Origin: Siniperca chuatsi
Taxonomy: Eukaryota > Chordata > Actinopteri > Centrarchiformes > Sinipercidae
DNA length: 64,000 nt
Reading direction: 5' to 3'
NCBI RefSeq assembly: GCF_020085105.1
Contig: NC_058055.1
Location: 12,118,322-12,182,321 of the forward strand
Part shown: positions 48,812-61,785 of the stretch, one piece after another
How the letters are laid out: each line of letters starts with the position of its first letter
How positions within the stretch are numbered: position 1 is the stretch's first letter
Translations under genes and position numbers: made by a program
Notes under the pieces: generated by a model
The model's input: the letters and a program-made list of their open reading frames with translations, nothing else
The model's database searches: none
Told to the model about the DNA's origin: nothing

Positions 48812-48885
48812 CAATTTCAATTCAGTTAAATTTTATTTATATAGCGCCAATTCATAACAGAAGTTATCTCATTGCACAGCTTTTC
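48812..48885. mobile_element. Short repeat tail (TTTATTTATATAGCGCC type)
   Basis: TTTTATTTATATAGCGCCAA followed by TTCATAACAGAAGTTATCTC is a block found at the ends of many fish retroposons. Only this tail is present. Confidence 0.55.
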
Positions 48886-50099
48886 TGCCTTCAGTTCTTG
48901 TGTCAAATTTTTATTAAAAAAATGTATCCACTGCGGTCAGTGGTGGTTTGAGAGTGGTCCAACAGGGATAGATACACTGCAAGCAGTGATTAGGTGTTAA
49001 AATATCCCCTCAGGGAAAGTTCAATATTTTACAGCTGTAAAAGACCTCAATTTATGGAATTTGGGTTTTAGGATCTGTAATTTTCCATGTGAAACTGTTA
49101 AAAGGCTACAAATATGAGGAACATATCATCACTACCCAGGGAGTCTTTTTTCATGATCTTTCACTGGGGGAATGCAGGGATGTAATTGGATTACATTTAC
49201 TCAAGACAGAAAGTAGCAAACATACTTGGAGCACTGGTTGAAAACAAATTTGCTTTGCAAGATTAACATCAATGCTATACATTTAATGCATTCATTGATT
49301 ATGTCTTTGCGATAAAGTTGCAGTCCAGTCTGAAAGAGAAAAACATGAAATGCATAGCAGTTAGTAACGAGAACCATGTGTGTCGTCCATCTCCTCACCC
49401 CAACCCCTCCAATCTCCCCCCATTTCCCATCTGTGCCCTTCAGGCCCTCACTTCAGTCACCTCCCACTTCCCTCTTCCTTCAGAACCCGTCTGTTTTTGT
49501 TTTCGAGCCCGGGCTCTTTGCACAGGAAATTGTATACATTGGGAGCATTCAGGAAGGCAGAGAGCAGCTTTCCCGTTAGCTCTGAGTGTGGACATGAAAA
49601 AAAAATGGATAAAAGAGGTCAGTAATTCCTAAACCAGGAGAGAAACAGAAGTCAGCTGTTCTCCTCCCCTCACTTCACTTCCCTCCCCTTTACACAGTCT
49701 CAGCATTTCAAAAATCCCTGCCACACCACTGCCACGAGTCCATCTCTAAACATAGAATATTTGAAAAATCTCAAAGTGGAAATCAGATAAAAAATTAATT
49801 TTCCTGAGGGGATTTGCCTCTCTTGATACATGTATGCTTCCTCAGCTACAGAGAAGCCAGTGAAAAGGGGAGACTGTGTGGAATGAAGGAAAAGAGGAGG
49901 AGATAAAAAGGAGCAGAGAGAGACTGGCTGGGGGTAAAAAAACAACAGGAAACCAACCGATTCTAATGCTGTTTCTGCAAATCCTTCAGAGATAAAGCAG
50001 TGCTCTGCCACGTCCCAGCGAAGCGATGGTCACACCATGTCTTTTCTTTGATCATCACTTGAAGTAATGACAATCTAAAGGACTTAAAAGTTCAAAATG

Positions 50100-50107
50100 T
50101 GACGTCA
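50100..50107 (+). promoter_or_regulatory. arhgap31: Perfect CRE palindrome upstream of arhgap31
   Basis: TGACGTCA lies about 195 bases before the arhgap31 ATG, in a stretch that is less A/T-rich and likely leader or promoter. CREB/ATF binding is inferred from the motif only; the transcription start is unknown. Confidence 0.4.
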
Positions 50108-50302
50108 CTTCTTCTCTCAGCCTCCAACAGTGTGTTTAGTCAGAATGTGAGCGGATGCAGACTTTTGGGAGCTGATTGCTGGGATTTCTATGTGGCTGCT
50201 TTTTGACCTACAAACTCAACCTTTCTGTGGGTCATATGGATCGATCTCTGTGCTTCCAAGGATCTGTTTGTTTTAATCATCTGGACTACTAACTGGAACC
50301 AC

Positions 50303-53300
50303 ATGAAGAATAAAGGGACTAAGCAGAAGTCCAAAAAGAAAGGAAGTGAAAATGCGTTCGGCTGTGACCTGATAGAACATCTCCAGAATTCAGGACAAGA
50401 TGGTAAACTCTTTATTTTGCTTTCTTTGAAATATAACACTCCTTTACAAGCTACCATCAAACTACAAACTATTTCTTTCATCATTTACTTGACTCATACA
50501 TAGAGGATAACATTTATACTGAAAATGTAGCTTTATTAGTCATTTCCTAGATTATTATTGCTATTACAACCTTTTACATACACATTATGTGGTGAAATTA
50601 AGACAAAAGGTGTCTTTATGTAACAAATACAGGCTTTGTTCAAAGTTTGTTACATATTTGAATTGTAGGTATACATGTGTTTTACATTTAGTAAGGCCAT
50701 TCATTCACCCATTGGCTGTATTAAATGGTCATTTGTAACTTTGGGTGTGGCTCTTACATTTTTTGTGTTAATCTCCTACGGTGACTATGGGTCCTATGAG
50801 TAGTTTTGTGTCTGACAAAAGACTGGGCGGTGCTGCTGCCTATAGATGAGAGGAAATAATGAGCCAAGAAAAAAAAGAATTGAAGAACTGTAGTTTGTTT
50901 GAGAGGGTTGTATTCTTTTATCCCTTTATCCCTTTTGATTCCTCTGATCGTATGCCTTGTTCTTTTCTTACAACCATCATCTGTGCTTTTTTTTGGGAGG
51001 ACCATGATATGTCAAAAAAAGAGAGTGAACAGAAATCTCCCACGTGCAGAGGCATAAGAATAGCTGTGTTGAGGATAACTTTAAGGAAGACCTGTTAGAG
51101 TGGACCCTCTGTAAGGCGGGGCATTCAGTGCAGGAAGTGAGGGAGGAGGTTTGGGTCGTACCCCTCTGTCATGGATGTCCAGCAGACATATTGTGTTTTT
51201 TAGATTGTTAGTGCATTACATTGTTACTGCTTTTTAATGAAAATAACTGAATACCACTGGAAGCTACTGACAAACTAACAGAGACACAAAGTAGATGTTA
51301 AGTTTAGATATAGTGACCATCAAAAACCTTTTTATTTTTAAATGTATCTGTGAGCATTATAGGGTATTAAAGTGTACCTGATGCCCACATCTTCCCTGCA
51401 TAGCAAGTGTTGGAATAGATTCCATTTAGCATCACGACTGCACAGAAAATCCAGCACAATGTTATGTTGAATTGAATCTTTGTTTTTTACCCCACTTGCA
51501 CAAGTGACAAGAATGCAAAGTAGCATGCTTACACACTCACTATCTTGGTATTTGTAAGTAAACTCTTTAAAAAGAGGAAATACTCTTTAACCTTCACGTT
51601 TGTAAGATTAAACATTGAAATATCTCAAATGATAATTAGCAATGAAGAATGATCAATACAAATTCTGTTTGACGTAAAAAGGATATGAAACTCACACCTC
51701 CTGTCTCACACAGACGAAAGTAATCATGATTATGTAGTTCTGCAAGTTGCTTGTAACATTTGTGTCATGTTGCCATTGTAAAACTACAATAATTTCGGAA
51801 AAGCAATTCTCTAAATCAGCAGACAATCTGCCCCTGAACCTTTAAAGTCAGCATACAACAATGTTACCATAAAATATCTTTATAAAACCTGACAAAAAGG
51901 GAAAGACTGCAGCGCTGTTATGGGTTTTTGTAAGGCCAACCACTGAGCAGCAGCTGCAGTCTCAGCTTTTAATGAAACATTTAACGTTACTGTAGAAACA
52001 AATCACTTGCATCTGTGACTCTGTCGAGACTGAGTCAAATTGTAACTTGAAATTTTCCTCTCCACACATCATGCGTTGATTTCATTTCATATATTATCAT
52101 AAAGTGTCTTTAAAAATCAGTACAAAATCAAACTGTATTTTGTTGCCAAGAAGCAGAAATATTCCTGAGGGACTGAGAGGTACTAAGTGAAGGCTTCAGA
52201 GTTGTTAATCATCCAGCAATTTGACCACAGGCATGTCACTGAAAGTCCATTTAAGTCAAATAGATGAGAATGTAAATTACTCTTGGTGTCTGAGTGATTA
52301 CTGAGAAATTAACCATTGCCAAAATTATTCTTTCATTTTGTGGAGGTTGAATTTTATTTGCAAGATGACCAGTTTTGTACATAACACCAAGAGACATGGA
52401 AATTAGAGTGTAGTTAAAATGGAAAAGTCTGCAAAAGTATCAACAGAATAACCGGGACATCATGAAACAAAATAATGACAAAAGGTTTTGAAATGTAGCA
52501 GCATATGGAACTGAAACTCAAAAGATGTTAAAAAATTATGTTTTTATTATGCATTATTTTTTATCGTGAAAGACAGTTACATCATGTTATCTATTGATTT
52601 TCACATGTGAATATCAAGTATCTTCTTTAAACCTGCACTGACACATAATTCATTACCTATTACTACTTAATATCACGCACTGCTTAGAGGTTAAAGTTAA
52701 TTTGTTGGTCCACGTGAGACTGAACATGTGAGACGCTATGAAAATCTATTGGATCCAATTAAAAAATATTCTTTATATCTGAAAAGAGATGCACTACTCT
52801 AGTTAAAAGACAGCTGATCTTAATTGCATTCAAAAATAAATCCCAATACAATCAAAAATACATCACACTCAGCCTCAGAATCAGCTTTTTCCAAGTCTAC
52901 TGCTTTGCAATCAATTGCTATTTTCAGTATTAGCTAAAGGGAAGTTGTGGTCAGACTGAATCAGAGCATGTGATTTAGCTGTAAAGCCACAGTTAAATCT
53001 GTTTAAGTTTTTTAAAAGTGCAGCCAAACACTGTTGTGTATAGAAGGTGATGTACTGTAGTTCAGAAAGCCGTTTTCTATTAGAGGAAATGTCGTAAGTA
53101 ATACCAGCTACAAGGACTGGGTGTGTCAACCTTCCTCTGAAACAAACAAACCATTTTTAACTTCCTGTCAAAGTCCACCTACAATCAGCGGCCCTAAGGA
53201 ATTGAAAACAGACCTAGTGGAACAAACCCTATACCATGAAGTCAACCTTATGTGCATTGTTGCTGCTGAAACATTACCTTTACAGTTGTTTCCTTCTCCT

Positions 53301-54001
53301 GCTTTTAAGATTTAATGTGACCATCAAGTCCAGTGTGCACATGTGTAAAAGAGCTGAAACAGGAGAAAATAAAGTGTGTTCAAGGTCCTCTAACTGTATG
53401 TGACTAACATGATTTCTTAACTTCAGTCCCTCAGGTTCTGAAGAAATGTGCAGAGTTTATTGAGGAGCATGGGATTGTGGACGGGATCTACAGACTGTCG
53501 GGGGTCACCTCAAATATCCAGCGTCTCAGGTACTCATGCAACATGTTTCATTTACAGTAATGCTTTTGAGGCATCAAAAACCTCACACCATAGACAATGC
53601 TAGACATCAGGTGGTATGATTATGATTTCAGTATGAAGCATGTGTTTAAAATATATCATCTCTATACACACTCTCTATATCTTACTGATGTATACATCCT
53701 GTTTGGAGCAGCTCCAATTACTCAGTAAAAATTGATGCTACGCTAAATCAAATATTATTATCTCAAATCATGCCCATAAAATTAGGCGAATGTTAGTCCC
53801 ATTCATTTTAATAAATGGACATGGTATATTTAATTTAGATAATGTTTTTTTTCTCAGATTGAGCTTGTTTAGCATCTTTGTTGCTGTTTTTTTTTTTTTT
53901 GCCACAACAACATAACAATGACTGGATAGACTTCAGTCTAACAAGCCACATACTGCAACTGTAGTTAGCATGAGTGTTAAACAGTCAAAGCATTCAGCTA
54001 A

Positions 54002-54051
<50 letters not shown>

Positions 54052-57000
54052 GCAGGAATTCAGCTCTGAGGCGTGCCCTGACCTTACAAAGGAAGTGTAC
54101 CTCCAGGACATCCACTGTGTGGGTTCCTTATGTAAGCTGTACTTCAGGGAGCTACCCAATCCTCTGCTCACATATGAGCTATACAGCAAATTCACTGTGA
54201 GTACATTCAAATCACATTTACAGTTTTGCATGTTTTTGTTCATGCTTTACAAACAGTAATTAATAACAGACAAAATGGCAACGCCAGACGTCAATAAGCA
54301 GTATTTATTCCACATGGCCCCTCTGTATATTTGTGTCAGCACTATATAAACCTTATTTATTATCATCTTTCATGAGTGTGACCTCATCTCTCTGGCTCAC
54401 TACTGAACAGCATCTCGTATCCCTGGAGAATACAGTACCATTAGCAGATGTCAACTGAACTGTGAACAAAGAACACTCTGTATTACATTATTACACAAAA
54501 ACATTAATTTTACCTTAGCATGATTCATTATCATTATCATCTTCATTACTAAAAGTAGTAGTGTTGCTGTCTTATAATCATAAAAAGATGTCCCTGCATA
54601 TACTGTACAACAGAACTGATTGTAAGAGACTGAATGTTTATGATCTGTTTGATCTTTTATGTGTGTATTTATATTTGTGCTTTTTGTGGCCTACCCTGTT
54701 TTCAGGCTGTTCTGGCAAATAACAGTTTGTTCTGATACTATATAACTGAAGAGCTTTATTCCAAGATGAAAACATTTAGTTTCTGGCCCTTTTGGATCAC
54801 AGGGGGGGTTTAAGATTTGTAATGAAGCAAGAGCAAAAACAAGTATAATGAGATCCTAAAATCAATTCAAAACTTAACTGGCAACCTGTGTGGCCAAAAC
54901 TGGGGTGACACAATCTCTACATTTAGTACCAGAGAGAAGCTTTGTGGCTGTGATCTTTCTGGATGTGAAAGAGACTTTATAGAGGAGCAGGAGAGAAGGG
55001 AACAGGAATACCAAATTGCAAGACGTGCTTCATGCTTTTTGTATAGCTTTCTGTGTACCTTGACGGGCCATTTGCATACCTTGGCATTCATAAATCTTGT
55101 GCTGCTCATGCCTGAAAACTCCAGCACTCCCAAAAAGTCAGTTCCTCACATGGCATAATATGAAAAGAAAAAAAAAAACACACCAAAACACAGTTCAGGT
55201 ATGCTCATCAGGGGTGAAAAGGGTGACAAAGATGCGAATCCCCTAGGGGAGGCCTAGGCCTTATTTTTAAAATATCAGCTTTAAAATGTGTACTTACAGT
55301 TGATTTTAGCATGAGGATAGGGTAAAACTCACGTAGAACTATGGGGGGTAGCTCAGGCCTGTTGCCGTAGTTGCCATAGCTCCGTCTTTAAAGAGTTTCC
55401 CTTCAGGGATCAATAAAGTATTTCTGATCTGATCTGATCTGATTCTGATTGCAACTGCTGTTTGGTCCATTAAAAGACAGGGTGTAGATACAAGTGACAC
55501 AATTAGGCTACTGTAACAAGCTTTCTGTTTAACTACATCATAAATAACATAGGTCCAGGTTAAATGTCTACACCATTGTCTCATGTCTCATGTTCCAAAA
55601 CAAATCCAAAAGCAAATTGTTTAAGTATGTTGTGGTAATAACAGTATTAGCCTTGCTGATATTATCTTAGCATAAAGAAAATGGAACCATCAGGGGCTAA
55701 CGTTAACGTTAAGTTGGCACTTTGGCTGAGGAGCTCAACTTATGTTGTAATCATCGACAAAATGTAACGTTAAATGAGTAGTCCCAGAGCCCTAACGTTA
55801 GTAACGTTATACAAGTGGAATTTGGAATAACAAGTTCGCCAGTTAACGTTAGACTCCATGGAAATAACATTAACACCTAACGTTATATCCAAACTGTGAT
55901 GGCGTTAGCATTTGCTAAATCAAAACAATTCAACCTTATCAAGCTAATTAACAGTCCGAGTTTGACATATCGTCATATAAGCCAATTAAGATTATCATAA
56001 CGCTGTAAGAGATTCTTAAGGCATGCGGGCAGTCAAAAACTGACCTCCCAGAGACGGCCCTCTTCAGTCTTCACTCTTCTCAGGTGCATTGCACGTGCCA
56101 AACACAGAAGCCAGGAGCTTTATTTTTTTGCCTTTTTTTTTTGACAACTCAAAAGGCGTGGAATGCCCCCCACCCCCAAATGTTTTTTTCAAAAACTCAT
56201 CAGATCTACACAAATCACAGAAATGACCTATTTTGGATTCAAAACAAGTGACAAGTTTGCACCCCTGCAGTTTCCCTATTGCAGAGCTTTCTTGCCAAGT
56301 TATCTTGGAAGGAATGAACTCCGTCTCAACAACATGAGCATTGAGCAAGATCTCTACAAGGATCAAGCATCCAAATCTCTTGTTTTCACCGACCCAGGAT
56401 GTGAATTATTTTGACATGGACATATTTCTATTTGACATGCAGGAAGTGGTCTCGGTCCAGGGGGATCATGAGAGACTTTTACACATTCAGAGGGTCATCA
56501 AAGAACTGCCGACCCCTCACTTCAGGTGAACTTCAGCCCTTTTCACTCTCAGCAGTAAAGACAGTTGTACAGCTGACAGTCCTGTTTGACAGCTTTTATG
56601 AATAATGTTGTAATAAATGTGACAAGAAGTGTTTGTCAACTCTCCTCAGGACTCTGGAGTACCTTACTAAGCACTTGGCCCACCTTGCCACCTCAAGCAC
56701 AAAGACCAACATGCACACACGAAACCTGGCTCTGGTTTGGGCTCCAAATCTATTAAGGTGAGTTTAGATTCACAGATGTGCTTGAAACACTTTTTTTTTT
56801 ACAGCAGGAAATGCAGAGATACCTTCCAGTCTAAAATTTTTTTTTTTTTACTTTTTTGCTCCTTCAAAGTATTTAAACTGAAAACTCTCGTGAATTTCAG
56901 TAGATGTTCTTGGAAAATATGCATAAATACAACTTTTTTTTTCTGAAATTCAAAGATTTTAACATTTCTTATTTTCAACTCTTCTTTTCTCAGATCTAAA

Positions 57001-60000
57001 GACATTGAGACATCATGTGGTAATGGAGACATGGCTTTCCAGGAGGTGCGGATACAACAGTCAGTGGTTGAGTTTATTCTAAACCACACAGAGCAGATCT
57101 TCAGCAGTGATTCTGTGCAAATCAAACCCAAAGAAGGTATGACATTCAAAAAATACAGAGATTTGTTGAGCTAATTCGCCATAAAAAAAATTGACTTATT
57201 ATACTTGTCCAGGACCGAGTTTGATGTGTGGAGAGAAGTATGCCACACTCCCGATCAGTGGCCAGTGTGGGCCGATGAAACTGATGAGCCTGGAAGAAGC
57301 CCAGGCCCGCTCCTTAAGTCCAAACCATCCTGTGCATAAAGAGCGTCAGCGAGAGAACAGTCTGCCTGATACCAGCACTGCCACGCTCTACCACACTGTC
57401 ATAGACATATCAGACAGCAAGTATGACAGATTTGGGTTCAGTCCTATTGAGCCATTATGAGTATAATTTACAGTGTGCTTCACTGTATTTACCATTTATT
57501 TATTACTGTCAGAACAAGCTGTGGAATAGCACTGGGCTTAATAATCCCTGTTTATCTCTTAGGAGAAAGTTTTCTGGGAAGTCGAAGAAGTGGAAGTCCA
57601 TCTTCAACCTGGGTCGGTCTGTGGACTCGAAGGGGAAACTGAGCCGGAACGGCAGTGTGTTCATAAGAGCACCGGGGATAACAGGTAGAGTGTCCAACAG
57701 GAAAGTTAACAATGACCAACCACACAAATTTAGAGGAGAGGTCACTAAAAGTATTTTGTTCCTGCAGTCTAAGATAGTCTAATGTGAACATGAACATCTC
57801 GCTTCCCAAGTCAAACAACAGTGAGACACACTTACAACATTATCATGTATAAAGAAAAAGATTTAAGGACAACTAGGAATAGAAACTAGTAGAGCATGGA
57901 TTTGCAAGATGAATCTAAGGGGTGATGAGATGATACTTATTTATTGTAAAATACTACATAGTATCACCTCTTCAGGCCTATAAAATGATTCAAATGAAAA
58001 TTTCAAAATGTGTTTTTATTTAATTTTTTACAGCCTCCGGATATTTAAAATGTTTTGTCAAAGTGCGATAATGTTATTGTTTCTTCTACAGAAAAGGCAG
58101 CTCTCCGTCCATCCAGGAGCATGGAGTCCTTGTGCTCCTTACCAACAGGTGGGGCTACAACTTAGAGAGATAGATACTATAGATATAGTAATTCAAACAC
58201 AGTAAAATGAATGTGACAGTGTAATTTTACAGACTACTAACTTTGTCTTTGCGCCTTTATAAAGCTCCTTTTTGTCTTCATCACTTATACTATTTTTACT
58301 GCACAGATGATGACAGAACAGGAAACAGCAGTCCAGCTGGTGGACCCGGTAGCATTTTTGTCCCAGATGTAAAATCCAGAACGCTGGGATCCGACTCGCT
58401 TTATGACCTCAGTGAACACGACCAAAAATGGGAGTTTAAAGGGAACAATGCTGGCGGGGCAACAGGTGGCTGGAGCTCTAGCATGAACCAGAAGGGGTCA
58501 CCAGGTGCCTCTACACCCCCTCAAAAAACACTGCCAGAGCAACTGAAAGTATTCAAAGGTGATGAGCTCAGAGGCTACAAGCCCACCTCTCCGAAAAACA
58601 GGAGGATGTTATACTCAGGCTCCTCCCACAACAGCTCCTCTCGGCCCTCCTTCCCAGGAAGCTTCTTCCCGCTGGAATCCTCGCCGAGGCATCAGCGCAG
58701 AGCCGTCAACATATCTGAGCCTTTTGCTGTGTCCGTACCCCTGCGCGTGTCAGCCGTTATCAGCTCTAACAGCACGCCATGCCGGGGGCCCGCCAAGGAC
58801 AAAGCAGCTACTCTGAAACCCTGCAAAGAGAGCTCAGAACAGAGCAGCAACAGTGGAAAAAGCAACACTTTCCCCCAACTGGAACCCAAGAAGCAGGAAG
58901 GAGCAGAGAAGAAAAACACAGAGGAGCCGACCTCTAGAGTCCCGCCAGAGGGTGAGGACATCTTCCTTTATCACATTTTAAAATGGCCTGGTACGTTACA
59001 TATTAAAGTCATACATGTGTAATAGGATGTAATGAAAAAACATACTTTTTTTATTCAGATACAAGCAAAGAAGTGGTGCAAGAAGGTCAAGGAGAGATGA
59101 ATATTTCTGAACTGGAATCACCGTCCCTTGCAAATGCAAGAGAAGGCAAAGATGCAGCGCCATCTCCTGGGAAAGAACTACACAACCAGCCCATAGCTAT
59201 GCAACTGGTAAAATATGTACTGTAGTTAGTTGTTCTTCTGCTCCGTTATCTTTCATTAGGGCTTAAGTTTTCTAGACTGTTGATTTTATCATCAAATGAA
59301 GTTTGTCGAGATAAAAATACAAGTCAGCAAGTGGAAGGACCACATGGCATCAGTATTTGGTTACTTGTTAGTGTCTTCAGATTCATTACTAGTCTCATGA
59401 GTAACCAAGTCAAGTCAAATTAAGTCAGATTACTAGGATTTACAGATGAAAACAGTAGCATTGTATTCTGAATTCTAATTTTCCTGTTTTAAAGTAAGAG
59501 AGGAAACATTTGTTTCCACTTTTTGAGTCGTGATCCTACAGTTCCATATTTTCTATATTGACATAGTTTTCCTTTTCCCAACTCTCCTATTATTCAAATT
59601 TCTAGAAAGGTGACCGGTGAATACTGCTCTAACCCTCATATCTTTGGCTCAATGAATGGTGGGATCATTTTGGTTCTATTAAATCTTTTCTGTTTTTGTT
59701 TGTTCATCATTTATACTTTCTTAGGACAAGAGATCGTCTACTGGGAAACCGCTGTGGTCTGACCTCCACCAAGAACTGAAGATAACTGAACCTGAAATTG
59801 ACCTGCTGGATGAGACTTTTAAACCTGTTTTTGGCTCCAGGAGCACTTGTGAGGTCATGAAGTTAACAATGGATGTAAAGTCAAAACGAAGCCGCAGCTC
59901 TCCGTCTCTATCTTTGTTATTTAGGGAGCAGTCTTCAAATACCTCTCTGAGTGATCATGTAGTCGCTACTGGATCAGACTCTGCAAAGAAACAGCCCTCA

Positions 60001-61785
60001 GAGTCAGACATCTTACTTTCTCTCCACAAAAAATTTGATGTGATTGTTGGTGGAAACACCGAAAATGCCCGCCCTGCTGACATGGTGGATGAAAAAGAGA
60101 AGAAGCTGCATCAAAAAATCACACCCTCAAACAAAGACGACCCAGCTTCCACCAAACAGTGCCAACTTCCTTTAAAGGAAACCTGTTCAGATAAAGTTAT
60201 GAATCCTTTGACGAGAGAGGATACTCCAACGGCTGAAGGCTCCTCAGGAGCAGATGAGTCAGACAAAAAGTCAGCAAAGCATGAAATTCCTCAAGGAGAC
60301 AAAAATGTCTCCTGTGATGGAGCAAAGAAGAGTGTGACTCCTGAGCTGGAAGTTATTCCGAGGCTGTCGGTGTGTTTGGAGGAGAGACGTAAAACCTTGG
60401 AGCTGCCAAACCTTGACGAAGGATGCGGAGGAAACTCAGAGGAGCTGGACTTGGTGGAGCCCTGGGAGGATCTTAGCTCCACCAAGCAGTGGGTTACCAG
60501 TCCTCTCCACTCACCTGACGTGGAGGAGTTGTTTAACCAGCTGTCACCCTTCAGCTCTCGTGGGGAAACTGTGAGCTCAGAGGAGGGAAATATTTCTTCA
60601 GCTGATGATAACAAACAATCTCTCATTAAGAGCACTGAACGCTTCTCAGGAAACAGTCCTCAGACCACCAGCAAAGCAGAAACTAAATGGATGTATTTGC
60701 CGTCAGTACCTACACGGGTCAGTGTGAACAGCAATAACGCAACACAACCTCACACAGGAAAAAGCAGCACAACAAAACAGAAGAATACAGCGTCATCTCA
60801 GAGGTTTTACAGACAGATGTCTTATGAAGCAGCTGCTTCGGAGAAAAGAGAGGAAAATTGCTTTTTTAAACACAGGCCATATTCTCTTAATTTAGACCTG
60901 GGGCATCGATGCATCAGAGACATTTCTAATCAGCAAAACCATAATTCATCAGAGTTTTCCTCTTGTCAGAGAGGATTACTGACCTCGTCTGCAACTGTAA
61001 ACAACGGGCTTCCCTCGGAGCTGGAGTTGTTTCTGAGTGATCGGCAGGCACCTCTACGCCGAAATTCAGCCCCGGTCAGCGTGTCATCGGTGCGAACAGC
61101 CTTCATGATAAAAACATGCCAGGCCAAAGCTGTGCCCGTCATCCCTCCGAAGGTGCAGTACAGTCAGATACCTCACTCCAGACATGAGAATGATTTTGAC
61201 GCAGTGAAGGAACAAGAGAAGGAATATCCTAAAATGAGCGCAGAGAAAAGCAACGCTGCACCTCCTCTGACGATGTCAGATCTGAAGGAGGAGCTGGAGA
61301 ATAAAGAGCCTTCCCCCAAACACCAAAAACACCCAAATGTTGAGAAATGTGGAGAGTCAGTGAAGACCACATCTACTCCAGAGCTGCCAGTCATAACAAG
61401 GAGACACGCGCCCAGTCTAGAAGTGTTTGTAGACTGTCCCAGACCTAACAGAGGGAACATCTTACAAAGGCCGTCTTTCAGGAACCGGCAGAGACCTCAA
61501 AGTCTCATCCTGCTCAGCCCTCCTTTTCCCATCATGGACTACCCGCCGTCAGGAGACGACGGCAAGCTCCTTTCATCCATCAAGAGCCTGAACGACACGT
61601 CAGCAGGGAGTGTCTTTTCTAAAGAGGTGTCGGAGAATTTCAGGACACCGGAGGGGATCCCTCTTCAAAACAAAATGACAATTCCAAAAAGTGGACAGAG
61701 ACTGGAAACGTCAACCAGCTGCTTCTACCAGCCGCAGAGGAGATCGATGATATTTGACAGCAGGAGCCACAGGCAGATTGAGTGA
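50303..61785 (+). CDS. arhgap31: Rho GTPase-activating protein 31 (CdGAP)
   Basis: GTPase-activating protein for Rac1 and Cdc42 that acts at focal adhesions and lamellipodia. Coding exons: 50303-50402, 53427-53529, 54052-54196, 56443-56525, 56650-56757, 56994-57136, 57213-57420, 57563-57684, 58092-58148, 58307-58951, 59059-59207, 59725-61785, in frame to about 1307 residues (human 1444). The RhoGAP domain (about 20-215) has the arginine finger in GIYRLSG (R56), KLYFRELPNPLLTYEL and ARNLALVWAPNLL-like RNLALVWAPNLLRSKDIE. A basic stretch GKSKKWKSIFNLGRS follows near 300. The rest is long and low-complexity, with conserved islands: NISEPFAVSVPLRVSAVIS, EPWEDLSSTKQWVTSPLHSP, RRNSAPVSVSSVRTAFMIK, RPQSLILLSPPFPIMDYPP and the C-terminus RLETSTSCFYQPQRRS. 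The last exon alone codes for 686 residues. The third exon's acceptor directly follows a TG repeat. Confidence 0.96.
50403..53426 (+). other. arhgap31: First arhgap31 intron
   Basis: About 3 kb, A/T-rich, with no recognisable gene or clear transposon. A single AACGTT occurs near 51983. The ORFs at 50754-51005 and 50859-51098 have no recognised domain. Confidence 0.5.
54004..54048 (+). repeat. (TG)n microsatellite at an arhgap31 splice acceptor
   Basis: About 22 uninterrupted TG units run straight into CAG at 54049-54051, the 3' splice site of the third coding exon. The usual pyrimidine tract is replaced by the repeat. Confidence 0.95.
54197..56442 (+). other. arhgap31: Third arhgap31 intron with repeat tail and AACGTT cluster
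   Basis: Mostly A/T-rich non-coding DNA. It contains a LINE-type 3' tail at about 55388-55452 and a cluster of seven AACGTT motifs at 55699-55884. No exon is missing here: the flanking exons join in frame and match human ARHGAP31. Confidence 0.55.
55388..55452 (+). mobile_element. LINE-type 3' tail with (GATCT)n
   Basis: TTCCCTTCAGGGATCAATAA followed by AGTATTTCTGATC and repeated TGATC/TGATTC units is the 3' end typical of short, 5'-truncated teleost LINE copies. The body upstream is not recognisable. Confidence 0.6.

Larger units (their letters stand above)
45760..50000. other. Intergenic DNA between b4galt4 and arhgap31
   Basis: No gene is recognised. It holds repeat fragments at 46800-47330, 47690-47730, 48540-48785 and 48812-48885, and A/T-rich spacer. 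ORFs such as 46587-46796 and 49318-49632 have no recognisable domain. Confidence 0.5.

Noticed and set aside
53970-54259. ORFs rich in V-C or T-H next to the arhgap31 exon
   Set aside because: They are translations of the TG repeat joined to the real exon in and out of frame.
60291-60635. 114-codon antisense ORF
   Set aside because: Shadow of the last arhgap31 exon; serine-rich only because of the opposite strand.
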